From: Thermoanaerobaculia bacterium
GTDB lineage: Bacteria; Acidobacteriota; Thermoanaerobaculia; Multivoradales; Multivoraceae
Direction of reading: 5' to 3'
NCBI GenBank assembly: GCA_022823665.1
Contig: JAJEHN010000036.1
Coordinates: forward strand, 1 to 64,000
Length of the DNA stretch: 64,000 nt
Shown here: piece by piece, positions 1-8,002 of the stretch
Position numbering within the stretch: position 1 is the stretch's first letter
Layout of the letters: each line of letters opens with the position of its first letter
Notes under the pieces: generated by a model
Seen by the model: only the letters and a program-made list of their open reading frames with translations
Databases searched by the model: none
Told to the model about the DNA's origin: nothing
Translations under genes and position numbers: made by a program

Positions 1-1535
1 CACCAGCGTGGTCGCCGACGCGAAGGTCGGAGCCTCGTTCACGTTCGTGACGGTCACCGTGATGGACACCGAGCCCGTGATGCCGTCCTCGTCGGTGGCG
101 GTGACGGTGACCTCGTAGACGTTGTCGGGGTCGTCGTCGACTGGATCCTCGTGGTCTCTCGCTACCATGGACAGCACGCCAGTCGTGCTGATGATCGCGA
201 AGTCGGCTTCGTCGGTCCCCGACTTGGTCCAGGTGACAGTGCCGCGATGGCCGGTCGTGGTAGGCGTCGGTCCTGTCCAGACGGCGTTCTCGGCGACGGT
301 GGCGTTGGCCAGCCCGCTGATTGTGATCGTCTCGGCCACGTCGGTGACGGTCAAAGTTACGGCGCGTGTCGCCGTGAGCGGGGTCTGACCAGGTTCGGAA
401 ACAACGACGTTGAAGGTGTAGCTGGCCTTCTGCTCGTGGTTGAGCATCGTGCCGGCGGCGAGGGAGATCTGGCCGGTTGAGGAGATCCGGAACGCCGAAG
501 CGTCCGTACCGCTGAGCGAGTAAGTGATTGCCGCCCCTTCCGGGTCCGTGGCCGTGACCGGCGAACCGATGTCCCCGGTCGTCCCCTCGGGCGCCGACAG
601 CGAGAGGGTGGTCGCCGAAGCGAAGGTCGGCGGTTCGTTGACGTTCGTGACGGTCAGCGTGATGGAGACCGAACCGGTGATGCTGTCTTCATCGGTCGCA
701 GTCACGGTAACTTCGTAGACGTTGTCGTTGTTGGCGTCCGCTGCGTCTTCATGATCGCGGGCGACCATCGACAGCACGCCGGTCGTGCTGCCGATGGTGA
801 AGTCGTCGGCGTCGGTTCCGGACTTGGTCCACGTCACGGTGCCGCGATGGCCGGTCGACGCAGGCGTCGGCCCGGTCCATGCGGCGTTCTCGGCGATGGT
901 GGCGTTGGCGAGGCCGCTGATGGTGAGCGTCTCGGCTACGTCGGTGACAGCCAGCGTGACCGCGCGTGTCGCCGTGAGGGGGTTCTGGCCGGGCTCCGAA
1001 GCAACGACGTTGAAGCTGTAGCTGCCCTTCTGCTCGTGGTTGAGGACCGTGCCGCTGGCGAGGGAGATCTGCCCGGCGGAGGAGATCTGGAACGCCGAGC
1101 CATCGGTACCGCTGAGGCTGTAGGTCAGCGTAGCGCCCTCCGGGTCCGTGGCCGTGACCGGCGAGCCGATGTTGCCGGTCGTCCCTTCCGGGACCGACAG
1201 CGCGAGCGTGGTCGCGGCGGCGAAGGCGGGCGGCTCGTTCACGTTCGTCACGGTTAGCGTGATCGACACGGAGCCCGTGATGTTGTCCTCGTCGGTGGCC
1301 GTCACGGTGACTTCGTAGACGTTGTCCTGGTCGGCGTCCGCTGCGTCTTCATGGTCGCGGGCGATCATGGACAGCACGCCGGTCGTGCTGACGATGCCGA
1401 AGTCGGCTGCGTCCGTGCCCGACTTGGTCCACGTCACCGTGCCGCGGTGGCCGGTCACTGTCGGCGTCGGCCCGGTCCAGGCGGCGTTCTCGGCGACGGT
1501 GGCGTTCGAGAGCCCGCCGATGGTCAGCGTATCGA
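1..1535 (-). repeat. 600-bp tandem repeat coding for cadherin-like domain pairs
   Basis: Near-identical DNA recurs at a 600-bp period. The stretch around 42-75 matches 642-675 and 1242-1275, and the stretch around 160-350 matches 760-950 and 1360-1550. Each unit encodes two cadherin-like domains of about 100 residues. High nucleotide identity between units points to recent tandem duplication or gene conversion and makes the copy number uncertain in a short-read assembly. The array continues past the left edge. Confidence 0.85.
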
Positions 1536-4500
1536 TGACGTCGCCGATCCCCACGTTGCTCGGCGTGGAATCGCCGTTGGCGTTGAAGGCGATGACCTGA
1601 AAGTCGTAGTCGACGCCCGTCGTGAGACCTGAGACGGTCGCCGACGTCGCGTCGGTCGGAGCCGTGGAGGAGAGCGTCCAGACCGAGGTTCCCCGCTCCC
1701 GATACTCCACGCGGAATCCGGTCTCATGAGACGCGTTGTCGGTCCAGGCCAGGTCTGCCGTGGTGGACTGCCGGAGGACTTGAAGGCTCGTCGGACGGGC
1801 GGGCGGCATACGCATGATGAACGTGCTGCTGCGCGAGAGACTGGCGTTCGCGGTATCCGTGGCCTGGAGGAAGGAAGTCACCCGGAACTCGTAGGTCCGG
1901 CTCGCGGACAGGCCGGTGACGATTGCCGAACCGACGTCGGCCGCGACGACGGAGGCGGTCCACGAACCGGGAGACTGGCCCGCCGACAGTCGCCGATACT
2001 CGATGCGGAAACCGCCTTCGTTCGTCGAGTTGTCCCGCCAGCTCACATCCGCGCTGGTCGATCCGGCGCCGCCGGCGACGAGTTCCTGCGGTATCGCGGG
2101 ACGGGGCAGCGTGCCCACGGTCGCGATGTTGCTCGGGCTCGAGGATCGGGTCGATGACACATAGGCAAAGAGGGTGAAGAAGTAGTTCTGTCCGGAGAGT
2201 CCCGTGTCGGTTGACGTCGAGTTCCGGGATGGACTCTGGAGGTAGGTCCAGGTGCCGTCCCACTCGTCGCCGGCCGTCTGGTAGTAGACGTCGAACTCGG
2301 CCTCGTCGCTGGAGTTGTCCTGCCAGGCAAGACGCCAGGTTCCCCCGCTCTTGCTGGCGGTCAGGCTGGATGGCGCCGGCGGCCCGGTCTTTCGGGTCGT
2401 GACGCCGCTCGGCGTGGTCCCGTTCGCGTTGCGCGCCACGACCCGAAAGTCGTAGTCCGTGCTGGAGTTCAGGTTGCCTACTCGCCAGGAAGTCCAGTTC
2501 GCCTCGGTGGTTGCGGCCGTTGTCCACGAGCCGCCGCCCGTGCGGTACTCCACGTCGAAGCCGGCCTCGTCGGAGGAGTTGTCCGTCCACGACAGGCCCA
2601 CGCTGGTCGAGTTCACGCTCGTCGTCGTGAGTCCCGAGACTGCCGCCGGCGGAGCCGGCGTAGTGGCGGCCGCCACGTTGCTTGGCGAGGAGAGACCGTT
2701 GGAAGAGTGCTTCGCCAGCACGCGGAAGTCATAGGACGTCCCTGCGGTCAGGCCGGTCACCGTGGCCGATTCGGCATCGGCCGCTGCTTCCGCGCCGAAC
2801 GTGATCCATGTGGTCCCGGTTGACGCTCGGTACTGGACCGCGAAGCTCGTTTCGTCCGTCGATTCGTCGGTCCAAGAGAGGGACACACTGGTCGAGCTCG
2901 CCGGCGTGGCGAGGAGGCCGGAAGGCGCCGCCGGCGGCATCGTTAGGGATACGGCTGAGCTGGGCGCAGAGCCGTGGAGATTTCTCGCCGACACCCGGAA
3001 CTCGTAGGACGCGCTCGCCATCAAGCCGGTTACCGCAGCCGTAGTGGCGTTGGCGGCCGCCACCGTAGTGGTCCACGCGTCGGAGCCCATGCGGTGCTCC
3101 ACGTCGAAGCCGGTCTCGTCGGAGGAGTTGTCGCTCCAGCTCACGGTCACGCTGGTGGAACCGGTCGGCGAGACCGTCACTCCGGAGGGCGCCGCTGGCG
3201 GCCCGGCCGGCGCCGTCGAGACGACGTTGCTTGGCGTGGAGTCGCCGTTGGCGTTGGTGGCGATGACCCGGAATTCGTAGTCGGTCCCCGTGGTGAGGCC
3301 GGTTACCGTGGCCGAGGCGGTGTCGGATGAAGGTGAAGAAGACAGCGTCCACGCCGACGTCCCCCGCTCCCGGTACTCGACCTTGAAGCCGGTTTCGTGA
3401 GCCGCGTTGTCGGTCCATGCCAGTTCCGCGCTGGTGGACTGGACCTGGGCGGATAGCGCTGTCGGCGCCGCTGGCGGCATTCGGGTCGTGAAGGTCGAGC
3501 TTCTCGAGAGGCTGGCTTCGGCCGTATCGGTTGGCTGGAAGAAGGAGGTGACCCGAAACTCGTAGGTTGCGCTCGCGACCAGACCGGTCACGGTTGTCGA
3601 GGCGGTGTCGGCGCCGACGACCGTACTGGTCCAGGCGCCGGGAGATTCGCCCGCGACGAGCCGCCGGTGCTGCACCCTGAAGCCGCCCTCGTTGGCGGAG
3701 TTGTCGCGCCAACTGACGTTCGCGGCGGTGGAACCGTCGGCGACCGCGGTCGCCTTCTGGGGAATCGCGGGCCGAGAAAGTGCGCCCACGGCGACGACGT
3801 TGCCAGGACTCGAGGTCTTCGCGCTGTCGATGAAGGCGTACATCACGAAGAAGTAGTTCTGGTCCGTCAGTTCCGTGTCGGTCGATGTGCTGTTCCGGGC
3901 AGGGCTCTTCAGGTAGCCCCAGGTGTCGTCCCATTCGTCGCTGGCGGTCTGGTAGTAGACGTCGAACTCGACCTCGTCGTCCGAGTTGTCCTGCCAGTGA
4001 AGTCGCCATTGTCCTCTGGTCCGCTCGGCTCTCAGACTCGAGGGGGCCGCCGGACCCGTCCTGCGAGACACGACGTTGCTCGCCGCTGACCCGGCGGCGT
4101 TGCGCGCCACGACCCGGAAGTCGTAGTCCGTGCTCGGGCTGAGGTTGCCGATCCGCCAGGAGGTCCAATCCGGCTCCGTGGTCGCCACCGTTGTCCATGC
4201 GCCGCCGCCGTTGCGGTATTCGACGTCGAAGCCGACCTCGTCTGACGCGTTGTCCGTCCAGGACAGGCTCACGCTGCTCGAGTTCGCGCCGGTGGAACTC
4301 AGAGCGGAGGGCGCATCGGGCGCGCCCAGGGATCCCAGAGAGGCCACGTTGCTCGGCTGGGAAAGGGCTGATCCGTTCTTCGCGAACACACGGAACTCAT
4401 AGTCGACGCCGGCAGTCAGGCCGGTGACGGCGGCGGAGGCTGCGTCAGCCGCGGGTTCCGTGGGGTGGTTCGTCCAGGCGGGAGCGCCAGCCGCGCGGTA

Positions 4501-6525
4501 CTGGATCAGGAAGCCTGTTTCGTCCGAAGCGTTGTCCGTCCAGGTCAGGGTGACGCTGGTTGCCCCGTCGGCAGCGGCCACGAGATTCGTTGGAGCCGCC
4601 GGCACGCCGGTTGCAACGGTGACCGCGTCGGCGAACGCCGTGCCATGCGCGTTGCGCGCGCCGACCCGAAACATCCAGGACGTAGCCGCCGTCAGGCCGG
4701 TGATCGTGTCGGTTTCCACATCGGCGAGCAACTGCCGCGTGGTCCAGCTCTGGCCGCCCGTCCCGTACTGGACGTCGTAGCCGGCTTCGACCAGCGCGTT
4801 GTCCGTCCAGGTCAGCCGCACACTGTTCGAATCCAGGGCTACTCCGGCGAGGTCGCCGGGCGCCGTTGGCGGCCCGTCGCCGGGGGTCCGGACGGACCAG
4901 ATGTCGCTCTCGTTCGATCCGTGGGTGTTCTTCGCTACGACGCGAAACGCGTAGCGGGTTGCGGCCGCGAGGCCCGTGAGCGTGGCGGAGGTCGTGTTCG
5001 CGGTGAGCGTTGCCCCGACCTGCGTGCCGGTCTCCCACGATTCCAGCCAGGTCCTGTACTGCACCTCGAAGGTCTCCTCTATCGAGGAGTTGTCCTGCCA
5101 CGTCAGGCTGACGCTGGCGCCGCTGCCGGCGGGCGCCGCGGTTCCCGTGAGTCCCGAAGGAGGCGCCGGCGGCAGGTAGTCGCTCATTTCCGTGGCCGAA
5201 CCGACGGTCTGCTGGAGGGCGCGCTCGTTCTCGCGCTGGTTCGCGACGCCGATGTTCCAACTGTTCGGCGTTATCCGGACCGTGGAGAAGTAAGCCTCCC
5301 GTACGTAGTTGTGGGTTCCGTAGCTCATGATCGTCGCGATGTCCGGGTCCGGCGCCGTGTCGGTATGGCCGAAGGCGTACGGGTACACGGCGTCCTCGGG
5401 CTCGGCCGTGCCGCCGCCTTCGGGATCGTGGTTGCCGCCGAGAATGTGGCCGAGCTCGTGGGCGAAGATGGAGTTCCCGCTGCGGCTCGAGGAGTGGCAG
5501 GCAAGATCGGCGAACCCCAGTGCCCAGGGTGAGATGTCCTGCGGTCGGTGATCCCCGAGACGAAGGTACGCTGCGCCGCAGCGCGCCCAACTCGAGCCGT
5601 CGTGGATGAAGATCAGGACCGCGTCCGCTTCGTGCGTCTCCCTCAACAGCTTGATCTCGGCGATCTCGGAGATCGGATCGAGCCAGTCCCTGCCTCTTCT
5701 TGCCTCGGTCGAGTACCGCGCCGGCGCTGGCGCCGCGTGCGCGAGGTGAAGCGTTGCGTCGAACGATCCGTTGCGCCAGACGGAGTTCGTGTAGTCGATG
5801 GCGGCCTGCACGGCGGCGGCGTCCGATGTGGTCCAGTAGTTGGAGGCGTCCTGCGTGTACAGGACGAGGACGTCGAATCGGTGGGTCGTGGTTGAGGTTT
5901 GAGGTGCGGTAACGGTTGTCTGGCGGGAAGCGCCTGGGGTGACGGCGGCGTTCGTGATCGGGGCTGGATTCGTTGGGGTCAGGCTGGCCGAAGGCGGCGG
6001 TCGGGCGTCGCACCAGTCCCGCGGCTCGGTCGAACCAACTGCGTTGACCGCGTCGGGCTCCGTCACGAAGCCGGTTTCGTTCTCGGCTGCCACCTCGAAC
6101 TTGAACTGGCCCGGCTCGCCATAGCTCCCGATGAGCCAGCCGTCCTGAAGAGTCAGCACGACCGTCTCGTGAGTCGCCCCGATCAGGCGACCGGCCCAGG
6201 AAACGTTGCCCTCACCGCGGTCCTCGAACGCCGTGCGCTCGGCCAAAAGGGCGGGGCCGTCGCCGGGTGTCGGAAGTTCCAGGAGGCGGGGGCCCGTTCG
6301 CAGCAGCTCGGGGCGGACGCTTATGGAGTGTTTCCGCGGCGTGGGTGACCTTGCGGTCGCGCCAGCGTCGACAGCGCTCGGTGACCCTCTCGCCTGTTCC
6401 TCCGGGACGCTGCGTTCAAAGCGAAAGAGAGTCTGAGCATCCGCCACGGCGGGCCAGATCAACGGCAGCAAGAGGACGACTGACGAGAGTGTCTGGCCGG
6501 TGCGATTCGGCAGTGCGGACATCAT
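1..6525 (-). CDS. Giant secreted reprolysin-like metalloprotease with 13 FN3 and several cadherin-like repeats (C-terminus off the left edge)
   Basis: One uninterrupted minus-strand frame covers at least 2,175 codons and leaves the window before a stop. It starts at tandem ATG codons (6523-6525 and 6520-6522) followed by a signal peptide ending near ADAQT. After a proregion of about 200 residues comes a zincin domain with HELGHILGGNHD at about residues 356-367 and a downstream IMSYG Met-turn, the HExxHxxGxxHD pattern of metzincins of the reprolysin/ADAM type. I count 13 fibronectin type III domains (about 5170 down to 1548), each with a WxDNSxxE core, then cadherin-like repeats of two alternating types containing NVYEVTVTATDED and EGTTG..GSPVTATDPEG. 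The likely role is extracellular or surface protein degradation or adhesion. I cannot see whether a sorting tail follows. The paralogue at 7964-12523 shares the layout. Confidence 0.9.
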   Translation of the reverse strand, partial: MMSALPNRTGQTLSSVVLLLPLIWPAVADAQTLFRFERSVPEEQARGSPSAVDAGATARSPTPRKHSISVRPELLRTGPRLLELPTPGDGPALLAERTAFEDRGEGNVSWAGRLIGATHETVVLTLQDGWLIGSYGEPGQFKFEVAAENETGFVTEPDAVNAVGSTEPRDWCDARPPPSASLTPTNPAPITNAAVTPGASRQTTVTAPQTSTTTHRFDVLVLYTQDASNYWTTSDAAAVQAAIDYTNSVWRNGSFDATLHLAHAAPAPARYSTEARRGRDWLDPISEIAEIKLLRETHEADAVLIFIHDGSSWARCGAAYLRLGDHRPQDISPWALGFADLACHSSSRSGNSIFAHELGHILGGNHDPEGGGTAEPEDAVYPYAFGHTDTAPDPDIATIMSYGTHNYVREAYFSTVRITPNSWNIGVANQRENERALQQTVGSATEMSDYLPPAPPSGLTGTAAPAGSGASVSLTWQDNSSIEETFEVQYRTWLESWETGTQVGATLTANTTSATLTGLAAATRYAFRVVAKNTHGSNESDIWSVRTPGDGPPTAPGDLAGVALDSNSVRLTWTDNALVEAGYDVQYGTGGQSWTTRQLLADVETDTITGLTAATSWMFRVGARNAHGTAFADAVTVATGVPAAPTNLVAAADGATSVTLTWTDNASDETGFLIQYRAAGAPAWTNHPTEPAADAASAAVTGLTAGVDYEFRVFAKNGSALSQPSNVASLGSLGAPDAPSALSSTGANSSSVSLSWTDNASDEVGFDVEYRNGGGAWTTVATTEPDWTSWRIGNLSPSTDYDFRVVARNAAGSAASNVVSRRTGPAAPSSLRAERTRGQWRLHWQDNSDDEVEFDVYYQTASDEWDDTWGYLKSPARNSTSTDTELTDQNYFFVMYAFIDSAKTSSPGNVVAVGALSRPAIPQKATAVADGSTAANVSWRDNSANEGGFRVQHRRLVAGESPGAWTSTVVGADTASTTVTGLVASATYEFRVTSFFQPTDTAEASLSRSSTFTTRMPPAAPTALSAQVQSTSAELAWTDNAAHETGFKVEYRERGTSAWTLSSSPSSDTASATVTGLTTGTDYEFRVIATNANGDSTPSNVVSTAPAGPPAAPSGVTVSPTGSTSVTVSWSDNSSDETGFDVEHRMGSDAWTTTVAAANATTAAVTGLMASASYEFRVSARNLHGSAPSSAVSLTMPPAAPSGLLATPASSTSVSLSWTDESTDETSFAVQYRASTGTTWITFGAEAAADAESATVTGLTAGTSYDFRVLAKHSSNGLSSPSNVAAATTPAPPAAVSGLTTTSVNSTSVGLSWTDNSSDEAGFDVEYRTGGGSWTTAATTEANWTSWRVGNLNSSTDYDFRVVARNANGTTPSGVTTRKTGPPAPSSLTASKSGGTWRLAWQDNSSDEAEFDVYYQTAGDEWDGTWTYLQSPSRNSTSTDTGLSGQNYFFTLFAYVSSTRSSSPSNIATVGTLPRPAIPQELVAGGAGSTSADVSWRDNSTNEGGFRIEYRRLSAGQSPGSWTASVVAADVGSAIVTGLSASRTYEFRVTSFLQATDTANASLSRSSTFIMRMPPARPTSLQVLRQSTTADLAWTDNASHETGFRVEYRERGTSVWTLSSTAPTDATSATVSGLTTGVDYDFQVIAFNANGDSTPSNVGIGDVIDTLTIGGLSNATVAENAAWTGPTPTVTGHRGTVTWTKSGTDAADFGIVSTTGVLSMIARDHEDAADADQDNVYEVTVTATDEDNITGSVSITLTVTNVNEPPAFAAATTLALSVPEGTTGNIGSPVTATDPEGATLTYSLSGTDGSAFQISSAGQISLASGTVLNHEQKGSYSFNVVASEPGQNPLTATRAVTLAVTDVAETLTISGLANATIAENAAWTGPTPASTGHRGTVTWTKSGTDADDFTIGSTTGVLSMVARDHEDAADANNDNVYEVTVTATDEDSITGSVSITLTVTNVNEPPTFASATTLSLSAPEGTTGDIGSPVTATDPEGAAITYSLSGTDASAFRISSTGQISLAAGTMLNHEQKASYTFNVVVSEPGQTPLTATRAVTLTVTDVAETITISGLANATVAENAVWTGPTPTTTGHRGTVTWTKSGTDEADFAIISTTGVLSMVARDHEDPVDDDPDNVYEVTVTATDEDGITGSVSITVTVTNVNEAPTFASATTLV
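1545..4625 (-). repeat. Duplicated five-domain FN3 block (offset about 1,680 bp)
   Basis: FN3 domains 9-13 (about 1545-2945) match FN3 domains 3-7 (about 3225-4625) one for one at the DNA and protein level, with a spacing of about 1,680 bp. For example, the segment near 2178-2320 aligns with 3850-3990, and 1860-1900 aligns with 3540-3580. One FN3 domain (number 8) lies between the blocks. This looks like an internal segmental duplication of six FN3 modules that has since diverged moderately. Confidence 0.8.
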
Positions 6526-6805
6526 TACCGCCTGGAGCCGGCAGGACGCGCGACTGAACCGCTCAAGTGCCCTTGAGAGCTCCAAGTGGGGCAGGAGCAG
6601 GAGGTCGGAGCCCGCCAACTCGACTACGGGCTGCGACGCTACCCTTTGCCAAGCTGCTGGTTGGAACTGGCCGGACCGAAACGATCGTTGCCCGGACAGA
6701 TCTGACCCTCGCGGACAACCGTCTGCTCCGGGCCTTCCGGGCGTGTTCGCATAATCTACTTCCGATGCGTCTTGAGCGGAGGCTCGTCTTTCCGTGGCTG
6801 TCGCC

Positions 6806-8002
6806 ATGAGGCGGAGACCGACCTGGGTGTGGTGGACCTCGGGCAAGGACGCGGCATGGGCGCTGCACACTCTACGGTCGGACTCTCGTTGGGAGATCGG
6901 AGGTCTCCTGGCCGCCGTCACCAGGGACGACGGACGATCCTGGTTGCATGGCGTCAGGATCGAGCTTCTTCGGGAACAGGCCGCGGCCGTCGGATTGCCC
7001 CTGAGGACGATCGAAGTGGATCCAGGAGCCGACCCGCCGGATTACGACTCTGTGGTGCAAACTGAACTGGCCGGGCAGCGCTCGGAGGGCGTGGACTTCA
7101 TTGCCTTTGGCGACCTCTTCTCGGCGCGCCGCCGAGCACGCCGAATCCAACTCCTGCGGGGGACCGGCCTTGAAGGCGTGTTCCCGCTTTGGCACAGGGA
7201 CACCCGCGAGCATGCCCGACAGATGCTCGGGGCCGGGCTGGCTGCCCGCGTGTGTTCGCTCACCCCAACCGACCTGCCGGCCGATCGGGTAGGCGCGCGC
7301 TTCGACGAGTCCTTCCTGGAGTATCTACCCGCCCATATCGATCCTTGCGGCGAGCACGACGAATTCCACACCTTCGTCGAGTGGGCGCCGGGATGGCGGC
7401 ATCGTGTCGATGTGGCGCCCGTGCGTCGGCTCGAGCGCTACGGCCTGGTCATGGCCGACTGCCGGACGGAGCCGGCCACCACCGGGCCAGCCGGATTCGG
7501 CAACTCGGGCCTTGACGGCGACACCGCGTTCGACCCATTCGAGTACTTTGAACGATTGCGCCGGGTCCGAAGACACGTTCTGCGGAACCTGAGCATCGAC
7601 GCGACCGTCGGGAAAGCGGCCGAAGTGGCAGAGTTGGCGCCTTCAAGTTTCAGGCGTTACTTTCGCAAGCGCGTCGGCACGACCTATGGAGTCTGGTTGG
7701 CTGATCAGAAGATGGAGTGCGCCGCCCGGCTGCTCAGAGAGAGCGATGCCAGCGTTGCCGAGATCGGGAGTACGGTTGGTTACCGCTTCAGGCGGAGTTT
7801 TCGCAGGGCGTTCAGGCGACGCTACGCCTGTAGTCCGTCTCGTTACCGTGACCTGTTCCTCGCGGGTCGCTTGCCGGAGATGGCTCGGAAAGGGGACGCG
7901 CCGGCGGTCCTTGATTGCGCTCGGCGTGAGGAGGTTGTGTGTGGGGCTCCTGATGGCCGGTCTCTACCCGCAACCGAAGGCCCCGGTGTCGGCCCGGGAT
8001 AG
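6806..8002 (+). CDS. Dph6/COG2102-type ATP-pyrophosphatase fused to an AraC-family DNA-binding domain
   Basis: 398 residues from the ATG at 6806; a GTG four codons upstream (6794) is an alternative. Residues about 1-220 match the DUF71/COG2102 N-type ATP pyrophosphatase family, whose eukaryotic and archaeal members are diphthine-ammonia ligases. Visible motifs are a PP-loop variant TSGKDA (usually SGGKDS), LHGVR, GDLFSARRRARR, FPLWHRDT and DPCGEHDEFHTFV. Residues about 245-360 form an AraC-type double helix-turn-helix (AEVAELAPSSFRRYFRKRVG, then VAEIGSTVGYRFRRSFRRAF). Bacterial COG2102 proteins have no diphthamide to make and their role is unsettled. The fusion suggests a regulator that senses an ATP-dependent amidation substrate, or a retired enzyme used as a ligand sensor. 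The PP-loop changes (first G to S, last S to A) fit the latter. The 3' end overlaps the convergent protease gene by 39 bp. Confidence 0.85.
   Translation: MRRRPTWVWWTSGKDAAWALHTLRSDSRWEIGGLLAAVTRDDGRSWLHGVRIELLREQAAAVGLPLRTIEVDPGADPPDYDSVVQTELAGQRSEGVDFIAFGDLFSARRRARRIQLLRGTGLEGVFPLWHRDTREHARQMLGAGLAARVCSLTPTDLPADRVGARFDESFLEYLPAHIDPCGEHDEFHTFVEWAPGWRHRVDVAPVRRLERYGLVMADCRTEPATTGPAGFGNSGLDGDTAFDPFEYFERLRRVRRHVLRNLSIDATVGKAAEVAELAPSSFRRYFRKRVGTTYGVWLADQKMECAARLLRESDASVAEIGSTVGYRFRRSFRRAFRRRYACSPSRYRDLFLAGRLPEMARKGDAPAVLDCARREEVVCGAPDGRSLPATEGPGVGPG

Noticed and set aside
1-1535. CRISPR-like array
   Set aside because: The 600-bp periodic repeats are in-frame protein-coding cadherin-like modules with no short repeat-spacer structure.
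6526-6805. RNA gene or riboswitch in the 280-bp divergent gap
   Set aside because: I see no recognisable conserved structure; it presumably holds the two divergent promoters but I could not pick out convincing boxes.
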